Shown here piece by piece: positions 1 to 8,938 of a DNA stretch of 64,000 nt. The DNA is from a virus. Every line of letters begins with the position of its first letter. The first letter of the stretch is position 1. Both the position numbers and the translations under genes were made by a program. The stretch lies in the IMG/VR virus record IMGVR_UViG_3300032285_001268, positions 1 through 64,000 of that record. The stretch is one strand, 5' to 3'. A model generated the notes under the pieces. It was not told the origin of the DNA. It did not search any database and saw only the letters and a program-made list of their open reading frames with translations.

Positions 1-900
1 AGCTCCAGTTATAGGAAGTACTTGTCCAAGCCCTTCTAGATCCAAGTTAACGATTACATAGTTGGCATATAGTCCAGTACCGCGATCACCAACTGTACTA
101 GGAATAATACCAGCACCAGTTAATATATCATTGATCTGTATAGCACTGATTGGTATGCCGCTGATGCCCGGTGTTAGTTCAAATACTGTCCATGGAGTAG
201 GTACACCGTTGATGTTACCATAGACGCCTGTAGCTAATGCTACTGTGTTACTGTGATCTACGATGCTGACTAGTTCATAGGTAGTAATGTAGGCTTCAAT
301 GTATAGGCTGGTGTTTACAATGTTTCCACCAGTGCCAATCTTAAGAGCAGGTACTTGTACACTACCGCCGTTAGGATTGATAACAATATCAGCACCCGAT
401 ACTGTACCTGATAGGGTCTGTAGGTTAGTACCATTAACAACAAAGTTGCCTAGATCATTGTAGTTGTCTAATAAGTTAGTAACATAAGTTTCTGTAGCCA
501 GTCCAGCAAAGCTAACACTGATCTTGCCATTGCCATCTATGTTAACGTTAGTGCCAATTTCAACACCACCCAGTGTGTTGGTTGTAGCTTTTGGTAATGT
601 ATATGTTGAGTTAGGTATTGCCGTTGCGGCTACCCAGTTGTTGTCATAGTAGACAAATAAGTCGCCACTTGTTGAGTCCCACCATAGCCAACCTGGTTGT
701 GGATTGGGAGGCGGAGTTGCACCTTCGTAGACTGTGGATCCCATACTAGATCCACTGACAATCTTACCACCTGGAGTTCCGTCACTAATACGAATAGTGT
801 TAGTAATACTGTCATACCAAAGACGTCCTAGTTCGCCAATACGGCTCTCACCATTGCTATAACTTTGTCTACCAGTAAAGAACTTTTGAATGAAAGCCAC
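1..900 (-). CDS. Virion structural protein, tail-fibre-like (partial, C-terminus outside window)
   Basis: Reads leftward from a GTG at 900, chosen because AAGGAG lies six bases upstream and the frame stays open for 300 codons to the window edge. The N-terminus contains two motifs, GRLWYDSITNTIRISDG and WLWWDSTSGDLFVYYDNNW, that look like short repeated beta modules of phage structural proteins. The rest is rich in Gly, Thr, Asn and Val with few charges, as in fibrous proteins. It heads a row of adhesin-like genes. The family is not recognised; the virion role is inferred from composition and neighbours. Confidence 0.6.
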   Translation of the reverse strand, partial: MAFIQKFFTGRQSYSNGESRIGELGRLWYDSITNTIRISDGTPGGKIVSGSSMGSTVYEGATPPPNPQPGWLWWDSTSGDLFVYYDNNWVAATAIPNSTYTLPKATTNTLGGVEIGTNVNIDGNGKISVSFAGLATETYVTNLLDNYNDLGNFVVNGTNLQTLSGTVSGADIVINPNGGSVQVPALKIGTGGNIVNTSLYIEAYITTYELVSIVDHSNTVALATGVYGNINGVPTPWTVFELTPGISGIPISAIQINDILTGAGIIPSTVGDRGTGLYANYVIVNLDLEGLGQVLPITGA

Positions 901-910
901 GGACTACTCC

Positions 911-1195
911 TTAGCCATCAAAAGGTTCATCGTCAGATACTAAGTCAATTTTTTGATCTAATCTGCTAGGAACTCCTGCTAGCTTTTTCATCATTTCAAT
1001 TTTTTGTTGCAGTGGAGGAACCATTACTGGATTAGCATGTTTAGTTTCGTCATCGCCATCATCACCATGACTGTCAGTAGTCGCTTGAGCTGATCCGTTA
1101 TTAACATTAACCACAACAGGAGCCTGTGCTGGTTTATCATCTTCTACCGCATCTAGTAAATCTGCTATGCTGTGTAATATGTCTGCCATTTTCAT
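911..1195 (-). CDS. Small acidic conserved phage protein
   Basis: 94 residues, preceded by AAGGAAA. There is an N-terminal amphipathic helix, a central low-complexity acidic linker (DSHGDDGDDE) and a C-terminal PPLQQKIEMMKKLAGV helix. Ten bases separate it from the structural gene downstream and 12 from the beta-helix gene upstream, so it is part of the same late structural set. Function unknown; a small virion or chaperone component is possible. Confidence 0.6.
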   Translation of the reverse strand: MKMADILHSIADLLDAVEDDKPAQAPVVVNVNNGSAQATTDSHGDDGDDETKHANPVMVPPLQQKIEMMKKLAGVPSRLDQKIDLVSDDEPFDG

Positions 1196-1207
1196 AATTG
1201 TTTTTCC

Positions 1208-2368
1208 TTATACTGCGGTTAGTGTGCTGGTTGCGGCAATTCTCGTTATTGCTGAATCAATCTTGGCATTGTAGTCTGCTAGTGTAGGTCCCTTGCCAAC
1301 AAAGTTATTAGCATAAACATAAACTGTGCCTGCTACACCTTTAACTGCACGGCTAGCACCTGTGCTAGATACTACGCTGAATACACTGTTGATTACAATA
1401 GCGGCGCTGCCTGCTGAATGTAACCAAATACCGTAACTATCACCTGTGCTGTTATTACCAATGATACAGTTGCCGATAGTCATAGCACCTGTGCCATATG
1501 CTTCTAGGCACACTTCATTGTTGGCTGTTAGTTCGCTATTGCTAAAGTTCATAGTACAGTTACTATTTACAGATGCGACCTGTGCCGCACCACTTGATTC
1601 TACCTCACGTAGATCTAAACTTACACGACTTGTACCGTCTGCTTTACCAACTTGGATACAATACACGTCACCTGTACCGTTATGACTTAATTTAATGCTG
1701 TTACCGTGTATCACACTCTTTGATGAACCTTCAGTGCCTGAACAGTCTGCATAAATGCCATAGCCGCCTGCATCTGTGAAAACAGTTGAGCCTGTTTGAT
1801 TACCTGTGGCAGTCATCCAAACATCTTGCAAGAATAAACGCTGTGCATTTGCGCCTGTATAATAGATGCAGGGCTTTTGTGCTAGAGCATTGATAGCCAA
1901 TCCAGCTATGCTAAAGTGATTATCGCCTAATGCACCTGCACCGGTTGCTGATCCGCTGATAGTAACTGTACCAAACAGATAAATTGGAGCATGGATACTA
2001 CCGTTGTCACCTACTAGGAAAATATGTCCTGTGTCTAGAGTAATATTTTCAGTTATGTTACCCTGTAGTATCATAAAAATTGGATTCGTTTCTGCCGGTG
2101 AAATTACACTGGTTGCAATTAAATTTTTAATATACGTGTATGCGGCATTTAATGTTTTAAATGGCTTGTTGGCATTGCCTGTTGGCGTATATGTATCTGT
2201 TCTAGCAGGATCAATATAGAATCTATTAGTTACAGGATAATCTACAGCGTAACTTTTTAGTGACGCTAATGTTATTTTTTTGTTTGCTCCACTTTCAACT
2301 ACAGGTACAACAGTTGCGTCTGTTCCAGTAGCTAAAGTTGGCATTGCTGATATTTTTACTAGTGACAT
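1208..2368 (-). CDS. Tail fibre/adhesin with right-handed beta-helix
   Basis: 386 residues. An N-terminal domain (about 1-60) is followed by FYIDPARTDTYTPTGNANKPFKT (written here in part), typical of the start of pectate-lyase-like beta-helix repeats. Residues 110-350 contain repeated N-G-x and I-x-N-x turns. There is no recognisable catalytic motif. AATAAATAG on the minus strand lies just upstream of the ATG, so late transcription is likely. Role as a receptor-binding or tail-spike component is inferred. Confidence 0.6.
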   Translation of the reverse strand: MSLVKISAMPTLATGTDATVVPVVESGANKKITLASLKSYAVDYPVTNRFYIDPARTDTYTPTGNANKPFKTLNAAYTYIKNLIATSVISPAETNPIFMILQGNITENITLDTGHIFLVGDNGSIHAPIYLFGTVTISGSATGAGALGDNHFSIAGLAINALAQKPCIYYTGANAQRLFLQDVWMTATGNQTGSTVFTDAGGYGIYADCSGTEGSSKSVIHGNSIKLSHNGTGDVYCIQVGKADGTSRVSLDLREVESSGAAQVASVNSNCTMNFSNSELTANNEVCLEAYGTGAMTIGNCIIGNNSTGDSYGIWLHSAGSAAIVINSVFSVVSSTGASRAVKGVAGTVYVYANNFVGKGPTLADYNAKIDSAITRIAATSTLTAV

Positions 2369-2371
2369 GAT

Positions 2372-2380
2372 CTATTTATT
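2372..2380 (-). promoter_or_regulatory. T4-like late promoter
   Basis: AATAAATAG on the minus strand, about 4 bases upstream of the ATG of the beta-helix gene; matches the TATAAATA-type late promoter of T4 relatives. The very short distance would leave almost no leader. Confidence 0.45.
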
Positions 2381-2383
2381 GGG

Positions 2384-4732
2384 TTATGTTGGGAAGTCTA
2401 AACTACTGGTTGTTGTGCCAGTATTTGTAATTGTATGTGCGCTGGCGCTACGATCCACTAGGTTACCATCTAATGCTAGTTTTGTATTAGCATCAGTTAC
2501 TAATGTCAGTGGTGGAGTAAATGTAGTTGAATAGCGCGGTGTGTTACTGATTCTAATATTAGTTAGTTTTCCGTTAAAATACTGGAAGTCGTTGTTACCG
2601 CGGCGCCCAATCCATAGATCATTACTTGTATCGTTGGCGTAATAACCTGGGCCGTTATAGACATTAACGCCGTTGTAGTATACATTTGTATCAGTTGGAC
2701 CACCACCGCTACAAGTTATAGCCACATGTGTCCATACGCCCGGAGTAGGTTCAGCACAAAGTACTCTTCCGTTGTTAACGTTTAAATTTCCGTTTTGATA
2801 AAATATATCAATTGTATTGTTGTTAGGCTGTTGAGACATTATGGTCAACAGTGCCCCGGATGTAGTAGCTACTGAGGCTTTGCTCCAGAACTCTATAGTA
2901 TAGTTTAACTGTATGCTCCAGTCTGTTCTTGTTCCGCCTACCTGTATGCGATTTGAACTGCCATTAAATGCCAGGATCTTTTTCTTAACTATAGCCAAGA
3001 ACATTTGACTGATTCTTGATCCGCCCCATGTGTTAGAAAATGTAGTGTCACCAAAGTAGTTGGTCAGGCAATCACGGAAGTCTTGATTAACACCTGTAGC
3101 ATCAAATGTACCAATAGCTACGATTGTGCCAGGTAAGAATGATCTTAGTAGTGCGGCTATGTTGGTGCCTAAACTGGCATTATTATAAGTGTCATACCAG
3201 TTGGCGCTTTGTACAGTACCGTCGGTGTTTAGGGCCACTACAGTATGTCCACGACGCATACAGAATCCAAGTCCGTTGTTAGTTGGAGGATCTTGTGGTG
3301 CTGGCAATGTAGTTGGGCTACCTGCTGTAAATGGTGTAGCTGATGTCCAAGCGACAGTACCTGTATTGGTTATTGTGAGATTGCTTGGGCTGGTGTCTTT
3401 TAATAGGTCACCGCTGGTCAATTCTGTTAGTAACAGTTTAGTGTTGGTTACGGGCAACAATGGATTGACCGATGGTGTAAAGTTGGCGGTGTATACTGCT
3501 GTTCCATTAACAACTCGTACACTGGTCATCGACCCTACAAAAAAGTTTGCGTGATTGAAGTCTGCACCAATATGTAATTGATTTGTAGTTCCATAATCGT
3601 TAGTATCTGTGTAAGTCGTTGCGGCTGCTGTACCATTTATGTATAACTTGGTTGCGTTATTGCGTTTTACTACAGCAATATGTGTCCAAGTGTTTAAAGA
3701 TAAAGTACTACCAATAATTCTATTAGCGCCATTGACAAACAAATAGATAGCACTGGTATTGCTAATGCCTAGCATTGGTGCAACTTGCGGTTCTGAGGTT
3801 CTAAAATCAAACAAGCGATGGTTAATTCCACCAGTAGTATGATAGTACCAACCCTCAAAAGTAAAGTCACCTGTACCAAATCCAAATGCTGGTGTAGTTG
3901 CTATTGACAGATAGTTACTGCCGCTAAATGATGCACTGCCGCCAACTGCTGAATTATCAAAGTTATCCGGACTGCGAGTATGGTCAGTGGCAACCATAAC
4001 ACCGTTCACTCTAATGTAACTGCCGTATATAGGATTGCCGTCAAAGTTAGTACAGATAAATCTCAAACTATTGCCAGCAATAGTCTGGTCAAATGTCATA
4101 TATGTGCCGCCAACTAACTGCTGTTCAAAGTAACCATACTGGTCAACAACGGGTATTGAAGTATCAGCAACTGATACTGTGCCGCTGGTAGCTACGATAG
4201 GACCGCTTGTGGAGCCTGTGCGTATATCTACTATGACTGTTTCAGTGCCTTCTGTTAGATAATCGTTTGCTAGCACTCTGGTAAATGTTGCTGTGCCGCT
4301 GTTAACAGTAAATGATCCGCTGTTGGCGGCGCCAGTGAAGTCTGCACCTACTGTTGTTCCACTATTGGTCCAATACAATGTTGTGCCATCTGCTACACCA
4401 ACTGTGGTAATTGTATAGGTAATTGTATCGCCTTCGTTAACTGCTGATGCGTTTGGTGATATGCTATAACTGATTGAAATCCAAGGACGACCAACAACTA
4501 ATCCACCTGTATTAGGATTGTCTGTAATGCCGTTGCCGTTATATTGTGTAGGCAACTGTGTAATATCGTAATATGCTCTCGAACGTGCATAATTCTTAGT
4601 AGGATCTGCACTACCTGTTACGGTTCCATCAGCGGCAACTACTTTACCCTGTCGTTTAGACGAAGCAATGTTAAGTTTGGCTGTTTGTTTTGCCTGCTTA
4701 GTTGATAGTATTGATATACCGTTTTTTGCCAT
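2384..4732 (-). CDS. Large adhesin: Calx-beta-like, two LamG domains and a FAM3/ILEI-like domain
   Basis: 782 residues. Domains in order: about residues 95-190 resemble a Calx-beta repeat (SAVNEGDTITYTI, then a GTETVIV turn). About 265-430 is a LamG/concanavalin-like sandwich (FTFEGWYYH, WTHIAVVKR, LYINGTAA). About 490-590 resembles the FAM3/ILEI carbohydrate-binding fold (GHTVVALNTDG, PGTIVAIGTFDATG, FLAIVKKK). About 590-760 is a second LamG domain (YTIEFWSKAS, WTHVAITCSGG, LWIGRRG). No transmembrane segment. Such sugar-binding modules fit a host-recognition fibre. The domain calls are by eye, the FAM3 one being the least certain. Confidence 0.65.
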   Translation of the reverse strand: MAKNGISILSTKQAKQTAKLNIASSKRQGKVVAADGTVTGSADPTKNYARSRAYYDITQLPTQYNGNGITDNPNTGGLVVGRPWISISYSISPNASAVNEGDTITYTITTVGVADGTTLYWTNSGTTVGADFTGAANSGSFTVNSGTATFTRVLANDYLTEGTETVIVDIRTGSTSGPIVATSGTVSVADTSIPVVDQYGYFEQQLVGGTYMTFDQTIAGNSLRFICTNFDGNPIYGSYIRVNGVMVATDHTRSPDNFDNSAVGGSASFSGSNYLSIATTPAFGFGTGDFTFEGWYYHTTGGINHRLFDFRTSEPQVAPMLGISNTSAIYLFVNGANRIIGSTLSLNTWTHIAVVKRNNATKLYINGTAAATTYTDTNDYGTTNQLHIGADFNHANFFVGSMTSVRVVNGTAVYTANFTPSVNPLLPVTNTKLLLTELTSGDLLKDTSPSNLTITNTGTVAWTSATPFTAGSPTTLPAPQDPPTNNGLGFCMRRGHTVVALNTDGTVQSANWYDTYNNASLGTNIAALLRSFLPGTIVAIGTFDATGVNQDFRDCLTNYFGDTTFSNTWGGSRISQMFLAIVKKKILAFNGSSNRIQVGGTRTDWSIQLNYTIEFWSKASVATTSGALLTIMSQQPNNNTIDIFYQNGNLNVNNGRVLCAEPTPGVWTHVAITCSGGGPTDTNVYYNGVNVYNGPGYYANDTSNDLWIGRRGNNDFQYFNGKLTNIRISNTPRYSTTFTPPLTLVTDANTKLALDGNLVDRSASAHTITNTGTTTSSLDFPT

Positions 4733-4768
4733 GAATTCAATCCTCTACGTGTATTTAGCGTTAAATAG

Positions 4769-5974
4769 ATGACTATGATAAACAAAGAACCTTTCGAACG
4801 ACTAATAGCAGATCTTAAAGAAAACGGAAAATATCGGGTTTTTAACGACATCGTTCGTGAAAACGGCAAGTTTCCGCAAGCAATATGGTATGGGCCATAT
4901 AATATTAAAAACATTGTCAACTGGTGCTCAAATGATTACTTAGGCATGGGACAGCACAAAGTTGTGCTTGATGCCATGCACACAGCATTAGATCATACAG
5001 GATCAGGTTCAGGTGGTACACGCAATATCGGCGGTACTAGCCACTATCATGTTGCACTTGAACATGAGCTTGCTAGCCTGCACAAGAAAGAAAAAGCTGT
5101 ACTGTTCTCTAGTGCTTATGTGGCCAACGAATGGACACTGATTGCTCTAGCTAAAATTATTCCCAATATTGAATATATCAGCGATGCTAATAATCATAAC
5201 TCAATCATTGTAGGAATACAGCACAGCCGTGCAGATAAAGTTATCTTTAAACACAATGACTTAGATGATCTAGAACAAAAATTAAAGATTAGTTTTGCAC
5301 AGGGTAAAACTCCTTGTGTAGTATTTGAAAGTGTATACAGCATGGATGGAGATGTTGGACACATTGAAGAAATCTGTAAGTTAGCCAACAAATACAAAGC
5401 TATTACCTATATCGATGAAGTACACGCTGTGGGCTTATATGGAGAACACGGAGGTGGAAAATTAGAAGAGCTTGGGCTTGAAGACAAAGTAGACATAGTC
5501 AATGGAACTTTGGGAAAGGCCTTTGGAGTCCAGGGTGGTTACATTGCTTGCGACAAGATTGTAGCCGACGCTATTCGTAGCGTAGCCGCTGGATTCATTT
5601 TTACAACCAGCATGAGTCCTGTTACTTGTGCCGGAGCAATGGCGGCAATCAAGTATCTCAAAGATCATAATGAGATACGTGAGCGTCATCAAGATCGTGC
5701 TCGCAAACTAAAACATAGATTAAAAGTCGCCGGGATTCCTGTAATGGAATGTAGTACTAGTCACATAGTTCCGGTGCTAGTAGGCGATGCTAAACGCTGT
5801 AAAGCTATGAGTGATGCACTATTGAATGACCATAACATCTATGTACAACCAATCAACTATCCTACAGTTGATGTGGGAACGGAGCGGTTGCGTTTTGCAC
5901 CCACTCCGTTTCATGATGATGGTATGATCGAGGATCTAGTGCAGGCACTAGTCCAAGTGTTTAATACCTACTGA
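4769..5974 (+). CDS. hemA: 5-aminolevulinate synthase
   Basis: 401 residues, the usual length. Condenses glycine and succinyl-CoA to 5-aminolevulinate, the first step of the C4 tetrapyrrole pathway; PLP enzyme of the alpha-oxoamine synthase family. The PLP lysine is K250 in GTLGKAFG; D216 and H219 of [10 protein letters not shown]23 of YRVF, N55 of CSNDYLG and T84 of GGTRNIGG match residues known in Rhodobacter [12 protein letters not shown] followed by GTERLR near the C-terminus separates it from KAPA synthase. No CP heme-regulatory motif is seen. It lies on the plus strand between minus-strand fibre genes and meets the next gene tail to tail with no gap. The start has no strong SD; an alternative ATG lies two codons downstream. 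GTTAAATA just upstream may be a late promoter. Probably an auxiliary metabolic gene of alphaproteobacterial origin. Confidence 0.93.
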   Translation: MTMINKEPFERLIADLKENGKYRVFNDIVRENGKFPQAIWYGPYNIKNIVNWCSNDYLGMGQHKVVLDAMHTALDHTGSGSGGTRNIGGTSHYHVALEHELASLHKKEKAVLFSSAYVANEWTLIALAKIIPNIEYISDANNHNSIIVGIQHSRADKVIFKHNDLDDLEQKLKISFAQGKTPCVVFESVYSMDGDVGHIEEICKLANKYKAITYIDEVHAVGLYGEHGGGKLEELGLEDKVDIVNGTLGKAFGVQGGYIACDKIVADAIRSVAAGFIFTTSMSPVTCAGAMAAIKYLKDHNEIRERHQDRARKLKHRLKVAGIPVMECSTSHIVPVLVGDAKRCKAMSDALLNDHNIYVQPINYPTVDVGTERLRFAPTPFHDDGMIEDLVQALVQVFNTY

Positions 5975-6994
5975 TTATCTCACCCAATACCAAATTGCAC
6001 CTGGACGAGCACCGTCTTCAATAGTGCTTAACCACGGAGCAGGATTCCAACCCCCACCGGTGATTAGTGTGCCCCACCAGCCACCACGGAATCCATCTGT
6101 GGTTAACCAACCGTAGTTGATACCAATACCTATCCAAGGCATACGTGCTTCCATAGCATTGTCATCGTAGTTCCACGTATTACCATTGTAGCCCCAACGT
6201 GCTAGTTCTGTAATGTTCTTGCGCCAACCTGGTGTACCTAACTGTGCATCACCCATATCAGAGCTGTCAAAAGTCTGCACAAAACTGTATGGTTCATTAG
6301 CGGTCCACGCACCACCTAGTGATCCGTGTTCACGAGCTGTGATCATAAAATCAAATCCTGACTCTGCACTTTTAATCTTATCAGCCCAACTTAAGATGCT
6401 GTAGTTATAGTCAGTTGACTGTATGTCATGCCCTACTAATTGTGTAGGAGCATTTGTTTCATTAAGTAAAAACAATTGATCAGTTTGCCACTCACACGCT
6501 GAGTTTTGTACAATCAAAGTCCAGCCGCCACCTAAGGTAGTCATATCGCAATATACTTGGAACGGATCTCCGTTGTTAATCGCATCATTCTGTATCCAAT
6601 ATACGCCATCTTCGCTGTCTGGATAGTCTTGTTTAATTTGCCAAGCACTAGTACTATATTCATCTATAGTCTTGCCAGTATGTACGCCCAATGCTTTATT
6701 GCGAGAAGTACGTTCTGCTCGTTCACGTGCTTGAACAGCAATCTCGTCGGTGCGTAGTGCGGCTATTAACGCCTGCCTATCTCCTGGACTTAGTGTTTCG
6801 TAATATGATAATATAGTTTCTTGATTCACAATTTCTTCCTCGATTTCAACAATGGTATTTTGATCATTTGATGTTTGTGCTATTAGTAAATCACTAGGCG
6901 GATGAATCACTAACGTTGATAGTGGACCGTGGCCTTCTGTAAATTCGCAGCCAATGTTTCCGTCATTACTAACTCTAACGATTAAATTAGCCAT
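5975..6994 (-). CDS. Fibrinogen-like-domain virion protein
   Basis: 339 residues. The C-terminal half carries the signature of fibrinogen-related domains: DGVYWIQ, then GDPFQVYCDMTTLGGGWTLI (residues about 140-175), and a Trp-rich end (WWGTLITGGGWNPAPW). The N-terminal half has a helical EIEEEIVNQETILSYYE segment that could trimerise. These domains bind sugars or acetylated ligands in animals; in phages they occur on tail proteins. It lies among fibre genes and ends exactly where hemA ends. Adhesin role inferred. Confidence 0.6.
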   Translation of the reverse strand: MANLIVRVSNDGNIGCEFTEGHGPLSTLVIHPPSDLLIAQTSNDQNTIVEIEEEIVNQETILSYYETLSPGDRQALIAALRTDEIAVQARERAERTSRNKALGVHTGKTIDEYSTSAWQIKQDYPDSEDGVYWIQNDAINNGDPFQVYCDMTTLGGGWTLIVQNSACEWQTDQLFLLNETNAPTQLVGHDIQSTDYNYSILSWADKIKSAESGFDFMITAREHGSLGGAWTANEPYSFVQTFDSSDMGDAQLGTPGWRKNITELARWGYNGNTWNYDDNAMEARMPWIGIGINYGWLTTDGFRGGWWGTLITGGGWNPAPWLSTIEDGARPGAIWYWVR

Positions 6995-7012
6995 AGTTGA
7001 AGATTGAAAATT

Positions 7013-7246
7013 TTAATACAAACTAATCAGCTGTTGTACGCCAAACACTAGGGCCGCAACTGCTTGTTGATCCGCGGCAGCTTCTTGTAGTTTGTCTGTA
7101 CTGATCAAATCAGCTAGAATTTCTTTGGCCTCACTCGGGCTTAGTTGTCCTGCTCCAACTGCTTCGTGTACTTGTAGTGCGTATTGGGCACGTTCAGCGG
7201 CCCATGGTTGACCGCTTTGCATTACTTCCATTAATACTTGGCTCAT
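7013..7246 (-). CDS. Conserved small phage protein, unknown function
   Basis: 77 residues, Ala/Gln-rich and predicted all-helical. The start ATG overlaps the stop of the lipoprotein gene upstream (TAATG), so it is translationally coupled. No motif recognised. Confidence 0.6.
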   Translation of the reverse strand: MSQVLMEVMQSGQPWAAERAQYALQVHEAVGAGQLSPSEAKEILADLISTDKLQEAAADQQAVAALVFGVQQLISLY

Positions 7247-7629
7247 TAGAATCTCCCTTGTACTGAACCTGCTATTATATCAACTTGTTGTTGTATAATC
7301 TTTTTCTTTAAGTCACAGTACAATGGACTTACAGGACCTTTGGCTACGCGATCTTGTAGTTCTTTAACTGTGTCGGTGATTGTGCCAGTTAGTTTGGCAA
7401 TATCACGTGTTGGTTTAGTTTTAGCATAGATGTCAAACCATTCTACATCTCGAGCTAATTGATTAACTTGTGGTGCTAGGTCTGCCTTACAATCAAAGTG
7501 TCTAACTTCTAACTGTATGTCTGTGATTGCTTTGGCTTGATTAACGTCCCAACGACTGGGGATCATTTCCATTATACCTGCACAGCCTGTTAAACTTAAA
7601 AATGCTACTACTGCTATTAGTCTTTTCAT
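7246..7629 (-). CDS. Putative lipoprotein
   Basis: 127 residues with a textbook lipoprotein signal: MKR, a hydrophobic stretch, then lipobox LTGC (cleavage before C16). The mature part is alpha-helical with two further Cys (about 47 and 105). It overlaps the HAD gene by ATGA and the next gene by TAATG. Envelope location is clear from the signal; a role in lysis (spanin-like) or superinfection exclusion is possible but unsupported by motif. Confidence 0.7.
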   Translation of the reverse strand: MKRLIAVVAFLSLTGCAGIMEMIPSRWDVNQAKAITDIQLEVRHFDCKADLAPQVNQLARDVEWFDIYAKTKPTRDIAKLTGTITDTVKELQDRVAKGPVSPLYCDLKKKIIQQQVDIIAGSVQGRF

Positions 7630-8384
7630 TTTTTGTGTCCCGATTTCATATTAGCCATCCAGTGTGCTAGCTGTGCGGCTCTGCCACTATGGCTCTTGGC
7701 AAACTTACGTAGGCTGCTAACGCTACTCTTTGTTGGCACATGATAACGTTTGCTGTCGCCTTTGTCTTGTGGATTCTTTCCGTTGGCAAAGTTTTCGTTA
7801 GTGCGATGATACTCACTTGCTTCACCTTCTAAACTAACATGCCAAGCATAAAATTTAGTATGTGGATACTCAGTTTTGAGTTCAACAAAACTTTCTAGAT
7901 TAGGTACTGCATCATCATACATTATGGCCTTGGTATAATTACCCTTGTTTAATAGGTCACGTATGATGATCTTTTTCTTTTCTTCAGTCTGTATCTTCTG
8001 TGTCATGTTTCCAGCACGATATACATGGACTTTACTCATGTCTACACCGTACTTGCGAAATGTATCTAAGAATAATTCTCTGTCATTAAAGTCAGCACGA
8101 GCCGTGACCATTACTACCTTGTTACCAGTAGCAATATCATGCTTGAGTTGATTGATCATGGGGATGATAGGTTTGCTGTTTTCAAAGAACTCTCGAGCAT
8201 CTTTGAAACGGCCAAAGTCGAAATCTTCCCCTGGCTGTAGTTTATAATGTGTAAACTCGTGGCTATTGAGTTCTCTAACTACTTGTCCATCTTTAACTAC
8301 ATGGACTTTAGTTTGCGTGTGTACAAGTGTATCGTCAATATCAAATATGACTAACTTGTTAGGAGCAAACTCAGTTGCTCTCAT
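7626..8384 (-). CDS. HAD-superfamily phosphatase
   Basis: 252 residues. HAD motif I is VIFDIDDTLVHT (residues 13-24), motif II is VVMVTARAD (about 93-101), and the acidic motif IMYDDAVPN (about 154-162) gives motif IV. The last 30 residues form a basic tail (SSLRKFAKSHSGRAAQLAHWM) shared with other phage head-associated proteins. ATGA overlaps on both sides. Substrate unknown: polynucleotide or nucleotide phosphatase both fit. Confidence 0.7.
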   Translation of the reverse strand: MRATEFAPNKLVIFDIDDTLVHTQTKVHVVKDGQVVRELNSHEFTHYKLQPGEDFDFGRFKDAREFFENSKPIIPMINQLKHDIATGNKVVMVTARADFNDRELFLDTFRKYGVDMSKVHVYRAGNMTQKIQTEEKKKIIIRDLLNKGNYTKAIMYDDAVPNLESFVELKTEYPHTKFYAWHVSLEGEASEYHRTNENFANGKNPQDKGDSKRYHVPTKSSVSSLRKFAKSHSGRAAQLAHWMANMKSGHKK

Positions 8385-8815
8385 TTTTTCTTCTTACCAG
8401 CACAGTGAGCACGTTGACTAAATCCTTTTGGATTAGAACAATCGATACTATTTTTATATTTCTGTGTCCACTTTTCCTGCATGATAACTTTCTCAGCTGT
8501 TTCGATTAGCTGGCGCATTTCTGCAATGCTTTCACAGTTCCAGCGGCGTAAGGCCAATGCCTTAGGAGTGGGCTTACCATTAGGCTTCTTCATTGGACCT
8601 TTATTACCCGACATTCTAGCACAGAATGATTTGCGGCGTTTAGCGGCCTTACTACCTTTCTTTAACTTACTAGGTTTAGTAGTAACAGCAGTTTGTAAAT
8701 GACTACCTGGATGTTCATGACGATAGGCATTGACTGCCTTTTGACTGAGTCCATTAGTCTTGTCGTGGTGATTGACTTTATTCCAATCTTCATTTAATAG
8801 TTCATTCATCTTCAT
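8381..8815 (-). CDS. Basic protein with RRKSFCARMSG motif, likely head-internal
   Basis: 144 residues, very Lys/Arg-rich. The core KRRKSFCARMSGNKGPM followed by a PTPKALALRRWNC motif (about 60-95) is conserved in T4-like marine and freshwater phages. The N-terminus MKMNELLNE resembles a T4 capsid-targeting sequence with a gp21-type L-x-E cleavage site. SD AGGAGG precedes the start. A DNA-binding internal head protein is inferred. Confidence 0.6.
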   Translation of the reverse strand: MKMNELLNEDWNKVNHHDKTNGLSQKAVNAYRHEHPGSHLQTAVTTKPSKLKKGSKAAKRRKSFCARMSGNKGPMKKPNGKPTPKALALRRWNCESIAEMRQLIETAEKVIMQEKWTQKYKNSIDCSNPKGFSQRAHCAGKKKK

Positions 8816-8938
8816 AAGGTATTCCTCCTATGCCGCAGCCAAACCTTGCTAGCCCTTCATACAGGGCTATAAGGATTTCTTTTATGGTCGCTATCATCGC
8901 CTTCTTTTTGTTCTGGCCAAACAGGATAGTTGCTTGGA

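Noticed and set aside
1446-3554. Several plus-strand open frames of 70-120 codons opposite the beta-helix and LamG fibre genes
   Set aside because: Composition is the mirror of the low-complexity repeat genes on the minus strand, no SD precedes them, and the minus-strand frames have recognisable domains.
4769-5974. 8-amino-7-oxononanoate synthase (BioF) or KBL for the PLP enzyme
   Set aside because: [11 protein letters not shown], the GTERLR segment and overall similarity along the full length fit ALAS; the BioF-specific pattern is not seen.
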